A DNA stretch of 64,000 nucleotides from Bacilli bacterium (lineage in GTDB: Bacteria; Bacillota_I; Bacilli_A; RF39; UBA660). The stretch is from assembly GCA_017548925.1 (NCBI GenBank), contig JAFYYX010000001.1:734852-798851 (forward strand). Reading direction: 5' to 3'. The translations under genes and the position numbers were made by a program. This document shows, piece by piece, positions 1-8,040 of this stretch (position 1 is its first letter; every line of letters begins with the position of its first letter). The notes under the pieces are model-generated. The model was not told where the DNA came from, did no database searches, and worked only from the letters and a program-made list of their open reading frames with translations.

Positions 1-245
1 ATTATCATTCCTTTATTTGGATAACCTTTTATATCAACCCAGTGTAATTGTCTTTCTTTTTTCATTTCTAGATTTTCTTTTATATTATCCACTTCTTTAG
101 ATATTTTTAAATCTTTATCTTTATTAAGAATTAAGGCAGTCAATATAAAGTATTTAGAACCCTTATTAATTCCCTCATCACCAGATTCATCAATGTATAC
201 ATTATATTCTTTTTGTTTTAAAGCTTGTTTACCTACAGATATCAT
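1..245 (-). CDS. DUF3800 family protein, N-terminal part (runs off the left edge)
   Basis: The reading frame starts at the ATG at 245-243 behind a strong RBS (AGGAGGTGG) and stays open to the window edge, so only about 81 N-terminal residues are present. The segment YIDESGDEG, about 20 residues in, is the acidic signature of DUF3800, a family with an RNase H-like fold often found in mobile or defence neighbourhoods and of unproven activity. The segment QLHWVDIKG follows, as expected in this family. A second, unrelated-looking DUF3800 gene lies at about 34 kb. The family call is fairly safe; the function is unknown. Confidence 0.75.
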   Translation of the reverse strand, partial: MISVGKQALKQKEYNVYIDESGDEGINKGSKYFILTALILNKDKDLKISKEVDNIKENLEMKKERQLHWVDIKGYPNKGMI

Positions 246-324
246 CTATGCCACCTCCTATGTTGCCTAAAATTCTGCAGAAATATTAATTCAAACAAAT
301 TATATCACATAATATTAAAATTAA

Positions 325-352
325 AAGACATAAGATGTTAATCTTATGTCTT
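325..352 (-). terminator. Terminator of the macrodomain pseudogene
   Basis: A perfect 12-bp stem (AAGACATAAGAT and its complement) with a GTTA loop. On the minus strand it is followed by TTTTAATTTTAA. It overlaps the stop codon of the upstream gene. Confidence 0.75.
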
Positions 353-856
353 AATTAAATATTCTTTATATAAGCTGTAGTCTATATCTTCATAACATAC
401 AAATAATACTTTTATATTAGTATTATTTATTTTTTTTATTGTATCAACTGCTATATGACATGCTTCTTCTTTAGGATATCCATATATACCTGTTGAAATG
501 CAAGGAAAAGATATAATTATTTCTTCTAAGTTATTATTTACTCTATATTCTTCAGCAAGCTTCATAGTATTTATTTAACAGTTAGTTAATAATTCTTTAT
601 CATTTTCCATTCCATATATAGGACCTACAGTATGAATTATTTTTTTAGCAGGAAGATTATATGCATTAGTCATTTTAGCTTCTCCAGTATTACATCCATT
701 TAGATGTTCACATTCTATATAAAGCTTAATACCTGCTTTTTTATGAATAGCACCATCTACTCCTCCACCACCAGTTAAACTTCTATTTGCTGCATTTACT
801 ATTATATCTACATCTATATTAGTAATATCACCTTTTATAACATTTATATTATTCAT
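344..856 (-). pseudogene. Macrodomain (ADP-ribose-binding) protein interrupted by an in-frame stop
   Basis: Macrodomains bind ADP-ribose and often remove it or its O-acetyl derivative. The N-terminal half carries the classic [20 protein letters not shown] loop and an IHTVGPIY segment. The C-terminal half carries ISTGIYGYP. Both halves lie in one frame, but a TAA at 577-575 (context TGT TAA ATA AAT) splits them. Without it the product would be about 170 residues, the usual length. The ATG at 856 is chosen because AGGTGA sits just upstream; the GTG nine bases earlier is part of the RBS. It may be a recent pseudogene, a sequencing error, or two fragments made separately, since an ATG at 565 follows the stop. 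Confidence 0.8.
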
Positions 857-915
857 ATATATCACCTATATATAGTATAAAATATATATGAATTATTTCA
901 TATATATTTATATAT

Positions 916-944
916 AAAAAATCTCTATATTATATAGAGATTTT
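916..944 (-). terminator. Terminator after the 974-1864 gene
   Basis: Inverted repeat AAAATCTCTATAT with its complement, followed on the minus strand by a T-rich stretch. A short GC-rich segment (GGCCGGCTGCC) lies between it and the stop codon and could form a second small hairpin. Confidence 0.7.
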
Positions 945-973
945 AAAAGGCCGGCTGCCTAAGCCTGAAGATT

Positions 974-1864
974 TTATTTATAAGCTTCAAAACCATATAA
1001 TCTAGGATCTATCATTTTTATACTTTCTATTTTTCCATTTTTATCAAACTTAGGAGATAGAACTAATCCATTATCGCCATTATTAAATAGAGAATCTTTT
1101 GTTATAAGTAATAAACCAATTTTATTAGGTTCTTGCATTACTTTTATAGTAGAAGGTCCTTCTTTCTTTTCACCTTTTATAATTACACCAGCAGCTTCTA
1201 CAGTTTTAAAGTTGCCAACAGACTTGATAATACAATGACCTATTATTGGTTGTTCACTAAATATTTTCTTAAAATATTTAATTACATTATCTTCAATCTT
1301 CTTATCTGATATTTCATTATCTATCTTGCAATTATCTAATATGTATTCTTTAACTACATCATAATTATTAGCTCTTAAGTAACCACCTATTACTTGCATT
1401 ACGTAAGCTTCATATTTTTCAGTACCAACTTTAGGCAATTCTTTTGATAAGTATTCTAACCCTTTAAAATTCGCATAATATCCATCACCAATTAAAGCTA
1501 AACCTTTATTAAATCTTTCTCCATCAGTTGAACCAATACCTACTGCAGCTATACAAGGCTTTGTTTCAAAACCATCGCAGAAACCTATGATTCCAGATCT
1601 TTCACTAAAATCAAATTCAGGCATTTTGGGTGCTATATCTGTTTTAACAGCAACAGCAACAACTTCTTTATCATTCTTTGCAACTATACTTGGATAAGAA
1701 CCATATCTTGGATTATATTCAAGAATTTTGTATCCATCTTTATCTAAAGTTCTAGCTACTATTTCACAACCAAAATCATGAACTTCTTCTTTAGTCATTA
1801 TTTCTGATTCTTTATATTTTGGTATACCTTTACCCCAATCTCTTGGTTTTAATCTATCATCCAT
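974..1864 (-). CDS. Hypothetical protein, possibly with a degenerate nuclease-like N-terminus
   Basis: A 296-residue protein that I do not recognise. The start at 1864 is set by AGGTGATATAT just upstream, the same leader seen on several island genes; a GTG nine bases earlier is part of that RBS. There is no signal peptide or membrane segment. Residues about 25-75 (FGCEIVARTLDKDGYKILEY, then VAVAVKT) vaguely follow the pattern of UPF0102 or PD-(D/E)XK nucleases, but the catalytic Asp is not evident (PSIVAK where an acidic residue is expected). The middle contains Gly-rich runs (CIAAVGIGSTDG, ALIGDGYY). It has its own promoter-like TGTTATACT and its own terminator, so it is not part of the restriction operon upstream. 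Confidence 0.45.
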   Translation of the reverse strand: MDDRLKPRDWGKGIPKYKESEIMTKEEVHDFGCEIVARTLDKDGYKILEYNPRYGSYPSIVAKNDKEVVAVAVKTDIAPKMPEFDFSERSGIIGFCDGFETKPCIAAVGIGSTDGERFNKGLALIGDGYYANFKGLEYLSKELPKVGTEKYEAYVMQVIGGYLRANNYDVVKEYILDNCKIDNEISDKKIEDNVIKYFKKIFSEQPIIGHCIIKSVGNFKTVEAAGVIIKGEKKEGPSTIKVMQEPNKIGLLLITKDSLFNNGDNGLVLSPKFDKNGKIESIKMIDPRLYGFEAYK

Positions 1865-1881
1865 ATATATCACCTATCTAT

Positions 1882-1890
1882 AGTATAACA
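1882..1890 (-). promoter_or_regulatory. Extended -10 promoter of the 974-1864 gene
   Basis: On the minus strand this reads TGTTATACT, an extended -10 element (TGnTATAAT type), with AGGTGA about 10 bases downstream. The untranslated leader would be very short. Confidence 0.45.
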
Positions 1891-1905
1891 AATTATATAA
1901 AGAAA

Positions 1906-1933
1906 AAGTACATACGTGTAAATGTATGTACTT
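1906..1933 (-). terminator. Terminator of the restriction-modification operon
   Basis: A 10-bp stem (AAGTACATAC and complement) just past the stop of the DUF262 gene. On the minus strand it is followed by TTTTTCTTTATA. It closes the four-gene operon and separates it from the 974-1864 gene. Confidence 0.75.
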
Positions 1934-1943
1934 AATTATTTAA

Positions 1944-4046
1944 TTATTGAAGATCTATTTTTATCTCGTCTTCAATTTTCAAAATTTTAATAAGTTCTCT
2001 AGCATAATTTCTTGCTCTGTCTGCATTAAGACATGTTTCTATATAAAAATTACCTTTTTCAAAATATGCTGGGGAAACCAAATACTTTTTGTCATAAGAA
2101 AATATAGGATCTTTACCTAAAGCATACAATCTAGATGAGCTTGATTTATGAACTTTATTATTTTTTACAACATCATCTATTAAATCTTTATGTGTATCAT
2201 AGAATAAATTACAAACTTGGTAAACTAGCTCGAACCAACCATTTAAAGAATACACATTTTTATTAATGATTAGCGAATTAATATTAGTGCCTGTTACATA
2301 TAGTGAATCATTAAATATATCATATAAACCAGGTACAAAATCGTCCATAGTTTCCATGGTTTTGTAATCTTTTTCTCTTGGAAGAGGTCCTGAAATATAC
2401 TTAACGGCCAAGTTAGAAAGTTTTAAATTTCTATCTTTTATTTCGTTTTCTTTCCAATTTTGATTAAAAGATACCTGTTGCGTAAATAAGAATTGAGCTT
2501 TATTTAATATGTCTTTTTTATACCCCCAAGGTTTATTTGAATTTGATGAATTATATGATCCTGACAACATTGCTAAGTTACCAATACAATTTAAATAAGT
2601 ATTATGAATCTTAGCTGATTCCTCTTCTCCGCCTAAGTATTCTATCCATTCCTTTGATAAAGATTGTGGTAAAACATGTTCAATAGTAATTTTGCTAATA
2701 TCGACAAAAATGTTTTTTGTTTCTTTATATTCCATTTTATAAAGAAGTGCTTTAGCATATGAAATATTAACTTTACTCTGCAATGCAATTTTAAACTCTT
2801 CATCGTTAGGAAATCTACCGTTAGGAGAAGGGCTATTTGATAATTCATATTTTATAGTGTCATAAGTAGGTTCAATTTCACCTGATGTAACTTTTCCCAA
2901 TACATTAAATAATGTGCTTCTTAAATCAGTACTACCATTACTTAATCCAACAATTCTATAACGAATCATAAAATCTACTAATAAATCTATAATATTTAAC
3001 AATTCACTTTTATTATCATCATATAGTTTGTCAAAAAGTACCAACAATAAACTATACATATCATCAGATTTTAAAATGTTCAATTCTTTTATCATTACAT
3101 CTAATGACATGTTTCCTGTATCAGCGTTTTTAAACCAGTTATAATATTTTGATAGTTTTAACATCTCGGACAAAATCTTCTCTTTATCTTCGCCAATGTT
3201 CGAAAAATACGATCTAAATGTTGAATACATTTTATTTTCTTCAACCCAATCACTACGTTTTGTAATCAAATAATGTTTAGCAAAATCAGAAATATTATTT
3301 TTATCATTATATAGTTCTTCTATTTTTACCCAATAATTATCATATAGTTGTTGTTGTTGTTCAATAGTAGTAGCTATTAATAAATAATTCCTAATTAAAT
3401 CAGCAGGGGACAAAGGTTTTCCAGTTGAATTAATTTTCTCAAATATTTTTTGAACTGACTCAAGATCATCCTCGATTTTTAGATCTAAATCGACAATATC
3501 AAGATCACCAACTGCATTATAGAATTCTTTAATATCTATATTTTGTTCTGATAATTCATTCAATCTATCATTAAAGTACTCAAAGTTTCGATATAAATGA
3601 GTATTTTGCTCCTCAGCTGTAAGTTCGCTGCCTAATAATATTTTATCAAAGACTATTTCGTCACTCTCTGTCTGTTTAAGTTTAACTCTATACTTTTCAG
3701 TTCCAAACTCATTAGTAAGATATTTTTTATCAATGGCCATTTTATCTTGATCAGTTTCAGGCAGATGATTTCTAATGGCACTTAATAACAACAATATTGA
3801 AGTTATACGTTGTTGACCATCTACCAAAATGTACTGCAAGAATGAAGCACTACTATCCTTACCAACAAAATAAACAATATTACCAATATAATGAGATTTT
3901 TGCTTTTTTATTGAATCAATAATATCATCAAATAGTTCTTCGCATTGTTCCTTAGACCATGTATAATTACGTTGAAAAGGTGGTATTAAGAATACTCTTT
4001 CACTATTTCCTATAAATGATCTAATTTTTGAATCTGTTGCTTTCAT
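1944..4046 (-). CDS. DUF262/DUF1524 (GmrSD-like) restriction protein
   Basis: A 700-residue protein of the DUF262-DUF1524 class, typified by the modification-dependent enzyme GmrSD. The N-terminal DUF262 shows PPFQRNYTW (about 22-30) and DGQQR (about 76-80), the ParB-like nucleotide-hydrolysing motif. The DUF1524 nuclease region has EHVLPQ (about 454-459) and GNLAML further on, the His-Me finger core. A C-terminal extension of about 130 residues resembles the accessory domain often appended to such restriction proteins. It is the last gene of the operon, 12 nt after the type III res gene. By family it should cut modified or foreign DNA; its operon position suggests coordinated defence with the type III system. 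An HNH anti-phage effector role independent of modification is also possible. Confidence 0.85.
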   Translation of the reverse strand: MKATDSKIRSFIGNSERVFLIPPFQRNYTWSKEQCEELFDDIIDSIKKQKSHYIGNIVYFVGKDSSASFLQYILVDGQQRITSILLLLSAIRNHLPETDQDKMAIDKKYLTNEFGTEKYRVKLKQTESDEIVFDKILLGSELTAEEQNTHLYRNFEYFNDRLNELSEQNIDIKEFYNAVGDLDIVDLDLKIEDDLESVQKIFEKINSTGKPLSPADLIRNYLLIATTIEQQQQLYDNYWVKIEELYNDKNNISDFAKHYLITKRSDWVEENKMYSTFRSYFSNIGEDKEKILSEMLKLSKYYNWFKNADTGNMSLDVMIKELNILKSDDMYSLLLVLFDKLYDDNKSELLNIIDLLVDFMIRYRIVGLSNGSTDLRSTLFNVLGKVTSGEIEPTYDTIKYELSNSPSPNGRFPNDEEFKIALQSKVNISYAKALLYKMEYKETKNIFVDISKITIEHVLPQSLSKEWIEYLGGEEESAKIHNTYLNCIGNLAMLSGSYNSSNSNKPWGYKKDILNKAQFLFTQQVSFNQNWKENEIKDRNLKLSNLAVKYISGPLPREKDYKTMETMDDFVPGLYDIFNDSLYVTGTNINSLIINKNVYSLNGWFELVYQVCNLFYDTHKDLIDDVVKNNKVHKSSSSRLYALGKDPIFSYDKKYLVSPAYFEKGNFYIETCLNADRARNYARELIKILKIEDEIKIDLQ

Positions 4047-4058
4047 AAATTCCTCCGT

Positions 4059-6383
4059 TTATTTTAAATCTAATAAATCATCAAACGATTTCCATTGCTT
4101 TGGATCTTCGTTATATGGGATATAAGGTGTACTTTCGAAATATTTAAACTTATCATCATCCAGAATTACCAATCCGCCAAATAAATTATGTCCATTAATT
4201 CGTTCATCATATATATATTTATATAATGCATTTGATTTAACAGCATCGTCAGCAGCAAACTGTCCGCCTTTAGTATCAAAAATACCAATACTTCCGTCTT
4301 TAAACTTAATTATAAAATCTGGTTGAAATGTTGACTTGTCGTTTTTTTGAATACCAAAGTTATCTTCCATGTGTTCAGATCCATTCTTCCAAAACCATTC
4401 TATCTTATTATCATATGAATCTATATATCTAATAAATTTCATCTCTAGTTCGTTTACTCTTCCACCTATTTTTTCAACAAATAATGGTTGATACAATGAT
4501 AAATTCGATTCAACAATTTGTGAAGTTTCAGGATTATAATTCTTTTCTGGAGCTATTTCCCACTTATCATTAAATCTTTCATCACTTTTAGCACTAACTT
4601 CAACCTCATGTATAGGTTTATACTTATCAGTTGAATCACTTAAAATTTTGGAAAAAACTTCTTCATTAGAACATATAAGGTTTTGTATATACATAATTCC
4701 ACCTTTTGCTGTTTCTAACCCTAAATATTTTTTTAATGTTATAAAGATAGCATTCTTAACTGTTGGAATAGATCTTTTAGGAGCAAATCCATTTAAATTT
4801 GAATTTATAATTTTTTCAAACTTTGCTTGTAAATCAGAAGGGCTTGCATATACTCCAAACAAATTAGATTCTTCTAATTTTATTCCCTTATCAACATCTT
4901 TAGAGTCGACATAAACATTACTTATAATAGAATCTGTTTTACCATATTCTGTTATAATTCCTTTTTCTTTCAATTTTTGACTATTATCATAAAAGAAAGT
5001 CTGAGGAGGAATAAAATTATCTTTTGTCATTTGCTCAATTTCAAAATATTTACAAAACTCATGTTCAAATACCTTGTAGAATGAGGATGTTACATCACCA
5101 TAATCAACTCTATTATGATAATATGACTTCAAATACGTTGTAGTATATTTACTAGATCTTTTTGCATTCAAACTTTTAATAATATTAGGATTATATATTT
5201 CTGGTTTAATAGCAATTGATTGAACATTAGTATAAACATAAGATCTATTTAAATCTTCCTCTTGATAATGTTTAGCTTCAGGCATTCTTAGAATTCTTCC
5301 TACTGTTTGAATTTCGAATGTAATACTATTTGTTTCTCTAAACTTAACTAATATTTGAGCTCTTGGACAATCCCATCCAGTATCAATAGCCATTTTAAAT
5401 ATTAAATATTCAACTTTACTATCAAATGGTAATAAAGTTTCAGCATCCTTATTAACTGTTTCATCCGATAACCAAACTGCTACTTTTCCATTATCAATTG
5501 TAATACCCTTTGACTCTAAGAACTTTAGTACATTTTCTTTCTTTTCTTCACCAGCAATTGAGTTTGGCAATTGAATTAGAACTAATGGTGTAATATGATT
5601 TGAAGTTTCATTGTTTGATAAAGCTTCTTCATATTTTTTCTTTAAATATTCTTCTTTCATATATGCTGATTCAAGTATTAGTGTTTCTGAATCAAGTTCA
5701 TCATCAACAATTTTATCAATATCTTGATTAATGATTATTTCTTTTTTAATCATTCCTTCATTTATAACGTCATTTGGTTTTACAACAACAGGATAAGCAC
5801 CATTCATTAAAACTGGTGTTGCACTCATTTCAACAGTTAACTCAGGTTTTATAATGTTATCACGGATTTCTGTAGCTCTATCTGTAGTTGCAGCTACGTG
5901 ACTTTCATCTATTATTAATATTATCTTTCTTCCAGTAGCTCTTGTATTTTCCAAAACTTCTGGGAAGTTAACTGTTTCTTTATCCTTCATAACAATATTT
6001 TTGAAGTCACCTGTTATTTTGTCTTTTGTTCTTATTTTTTCCCAGTTAACAAATACAATTTCATTTTTATCTATTTCTGTTCTACTTCCAAAGAATTCTT
6101 CTTCAAGTAAACTACACTTTAATGCCTCATCTAGCTCTCTTTTCACGCTTTTGTAACTTTGTACTTGTAATTCACCTTTACCAATACTAACCCATAAAAA
6201 ACATAAATCATATTCTTCTTTTTTTGACATTTCATAAATATAATTAGTTATCATAAATGTTTTACCTGACCCAGTAGGAGATTGAAGAACTAAAGTTTCT
6301 TCTCCATCAATTTTTAAATACATATCAGATAAACTTAATAATTGATATACTGCTATATCTTGATATTTTTTTAACTGCTTCAT
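4059..6383 (-). CDS. Type III restriction enzyme, Res subunit
   Basis: A 774-residue superfamily 2 helicase-nuclease. Walker A SPTGSGKT is at about 35-42, the Walker B region IILIIDESH at about 153-161, SATP at about 185, and helicase motif VI QTVGRILRMPE at about 360. The C-terminal PD-(D/E)XK nuclease is visible as QPDFIIKF and DTKGG at about 686-708. Type III Res translocates or slides along DNA with a Mod dimer and cleaves when two head-to-head sites meet. The gene begins 2 nt after the second mod gene, whose end supplies its RBS (AAGGAG). It is shorter than EcoP15I Res (about 970 residues) but has every expected motif, so it is likely active. Confidence 0.93.
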   Translation of the reverse strand: MKQLKKYQDIAVYQLLSLSDMYLKIDGEETLVLQSPTGSGKTFMITNYIYEMSKKEEYDLCFLWVSIGKGELQVQSYKSVKRELDEALKCSLLEEEFFGSRTEIDKNEIVFVNWEKIRTKDKITGDFKNIVMKDKETVNFPEVLENTRATGRKIILIIDESHVAATTDRATEIRDNIIKPELTVEMSATPVLMNGAYPVVVKPNDVINEGMIKKEIIINQDIDKIVDDELDSETLILESAYMKEEYLKKKYEEALSNNETSNHITPLVLIQLPNSIAGEEKKENVLKFLESKGITIDNGKVAVWLSDETVNKDAETLLPFDSKVEYLIFKMAIDTGWDCPRAQILVKFRETNSITFEIQTVGRILRMPEAKHYQEEDLNRSYVYTNVQSIAIKPEIYNPNIIKSLNAKRSSKYTTTYLKSYYHNRVDYGDVTSSFYKVFEHEFCKYFEIEQMTKDNFIPPQTFFYDNSQKLKEKGIITEYGKTDSIISNVYVDSKDVDKGIKLEESNLFGVYASPSDLQAKFEKIINSNLNGFAPKRSIPTVKNAIFITLKKYLGLETAKGGIMYIQNLICSNEEVFSKILSDSTDKYKPIHEVEVSAKSDERFNDKWEIAPEKNYNPETSQIVESNLSLYQPLFVEKIGGRVNELEMKFIRYIDSYDNKIEWFWKNGSEHMEDNFGIQKNDKSTFQPDFIIKFKDGSIGIFDTKGGQFAADDAVKSNALYKYIYDERINGHNLFGGLVILDDDKFKYFESTPYIPYNEDPKQWKSFDDLLDLK

Positions 6384-6385
6384 AA

Positions 6386-8038
6386 TTAATTCTCCTTACT
6401 CATTTTTACTACATTTTTATAAAGATCAAGTATCTTATATGGTATTGGCTCTATATTATAATTAGATATACCTTTAAAATTATCTTCATTAACGTATTCA
6501 CTTAGTGAAAATATATATAGGTTTTTATGTTCTTTTATTTCTTTTACTTTATCTATAAACATATCATATGATTCACCGAAAATATCATAGTACACACATG
6601 AATATTCTGTTTTATCTGCATTAGAATAAATAGCAAACTCTTTGTTTTTTTCAACCAATTCATAAGTGTCCGATTTAATACATAACATAGGAATGCACTT
6701 TTCTGTTAAATCATAATACAACTGGTCTCTCGTGCCTTTATAATCAACAAATTCAGTTTTATAATATTTTAAATTAGTTGATAGTCCATCAGAATATAAA
6801 GAATTATCGGATCTTTTACCCGTAATTACTGTTTTCATTCTTTGATAAGTAATATTATCGCAAATATTATTCTCGTTGTTGGTGCACAAAATAAACTTTC
6901 TTTTACCCAAATCTTCATTATTTAATTCCACAACAGCTTGTCCAGTTGTTCCTGAACCAGCAAAGAAGTCTAACACAATTGAGTTTTCATTTGTTGACAA
7001 CAATAAAAATGTTTTAATTAAATCTATTGGCTTAGGATTATCAAACTCAACATTGGGTAGACACTTTTTATAATCTTCTTTAGCCTTTTGAGATGTTCCA
7101 ACTTCTGTATTAAGTAACAATGTATTCGGAACTAATCCCTGCTTTACTTCAGACAAAAACTTTTTAACTCTTGGTACATTAGTGCCTTTTTCTCCAAACC
7201 ATATTCTATTTTCATCATATAGTCTTTGTAATGTTTCTCTTGAATAGGCAGAAAACCTACCAGTTGTTGGTTTCCATTCCACTCCATTAGGAAATACAAA
7301 AGACTTTAAAGAATTGGGGCTACCACTTTTAGCATCAAGCTTTGTTGTTGTCCAAGGCCCTCTCGGATCATTATCAGGATTCTTATATGAACTGTTTAAT
7401 TCATCTGTTCTTGGAAGCAAATTAAAGGAAGCCTCCTCTATATTTTTGGCATAGCAAATAACATATTCAGTGTTTGTTGAAACAAACTTTGAATCATTTT
7501 GTCTTCCATTTTTTTTATTCCATATAAAATTTGTTATAAAATTTCTCTCACCAAATATTTTGTCACATAATAATTTTAATGTAGCAAATTCATGATCATC
7601 AATTGATATATAAATTACACCTGATTTTTTCAACAAATTTCTAGCTAATTTTAATCTTTTTTCCATAAAATTTAACCACTTACTATGTCTATATCCATCT
7701 TCTGCATCAACGTATTTATCGTTATAAGTAAAATCTTTATTCCCTGTATTATATGGTGGATCAATATAAATCATATCAATCGATTCATTGTGCGTATAAT
7801 TTAAAACACTTAAAGAATGAAAATTATCTCCATTTATTAACAAATTATTAACTTCTCCATTATCAATATTTTTTTCTTTGCTTTCAATCAATATTGGTAT
7901 ATATTTATCACATTCTACAACTATCTTCTCTGCTTCTCTTTCTTTATCCCACACTAAACCATACTTTCCGTTCAATTCTTCACTAAGATTATTAATGTAA
8001 TCAATAAGTTCTTCTTTTGTCATATTTTCATAATCCAT
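6386..8038 (-). CDS. Type III DNA methyltransferase, Mod (copy 1, next to res)
   Basis: A 550-residue adenine-N6 methyltransferase of the beta class: the catalytic DPPYNTG motif (about 93-99) precedes the SAM-binding LDFFAGSGTTG motif (about 354-364). The target-recognition region lies between them and contains WTTTKLDAKSGSPNS, typical of one Mod group. The N-terminal 185 residues or so and the C-terminal 100 are close to those of the upstream paralogue, while the middle is different. It starts 2 nt after that gene, using AAGGAGAATTAATT inside and after the upstream 3' end. Mod acts as a dimer that sets DNA specificity for Res. Confidence 0.93.
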   Translation of the reverse strand: MDYENMTKEELIDYINNLSEELNGKYGLVWDKEREAEKIVVECDKYIPILIESKEKNIDNGEVNNLLINGDNFHSLSVLNYTHNESIDMIYIDPPYNTGNKDFTYNDKYVDAEDGYRHSKWLNFMEKRLKLARNLLKKSGVIYISIDDHEFATLKLLCDKIFGERNFITNFIWNKKNGRQNDSKFVSTNTEYVICYAKNIEEASFNLLPRTDELNSSYKNPDNDPRGPWTTTKLDAKSGSPNSLKSFVFPNGVEWKPTTGRFSAYSRETLQRLYDENRIWFGEKGTNVPRVKKFLSEVKQGLVPNTLLLNTEVGTSQKAKEDYKKCLPNVEFDNPKPIDLIKTFLLLSTNENSIVLDFFAGSGTTGQAVVELNNEDLGKRKFILCTNNENNICDNITYQRMKTVITGKRSDNSLYSDGLSTNLKYYKTEFVDYKGTRDQLYYDLTEKCIPMLCIKSDTYELVEKNKEFAIYSNADKTEYSCVYYDIFGESYDMFIDKVKEIKEHKNLYIFSLSEYVNEDNFKGISNYNIEPIPYKILDLYKNVVKMSKEN

Positions 8039-8040
8039 AA

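Noticed and set aside
974-1864. IMP cyclohydrolase (PurO-like) assignment
   Set aside because: Considered from overall feel and length, but none of the expected N-terminal or active-site segments could be found.
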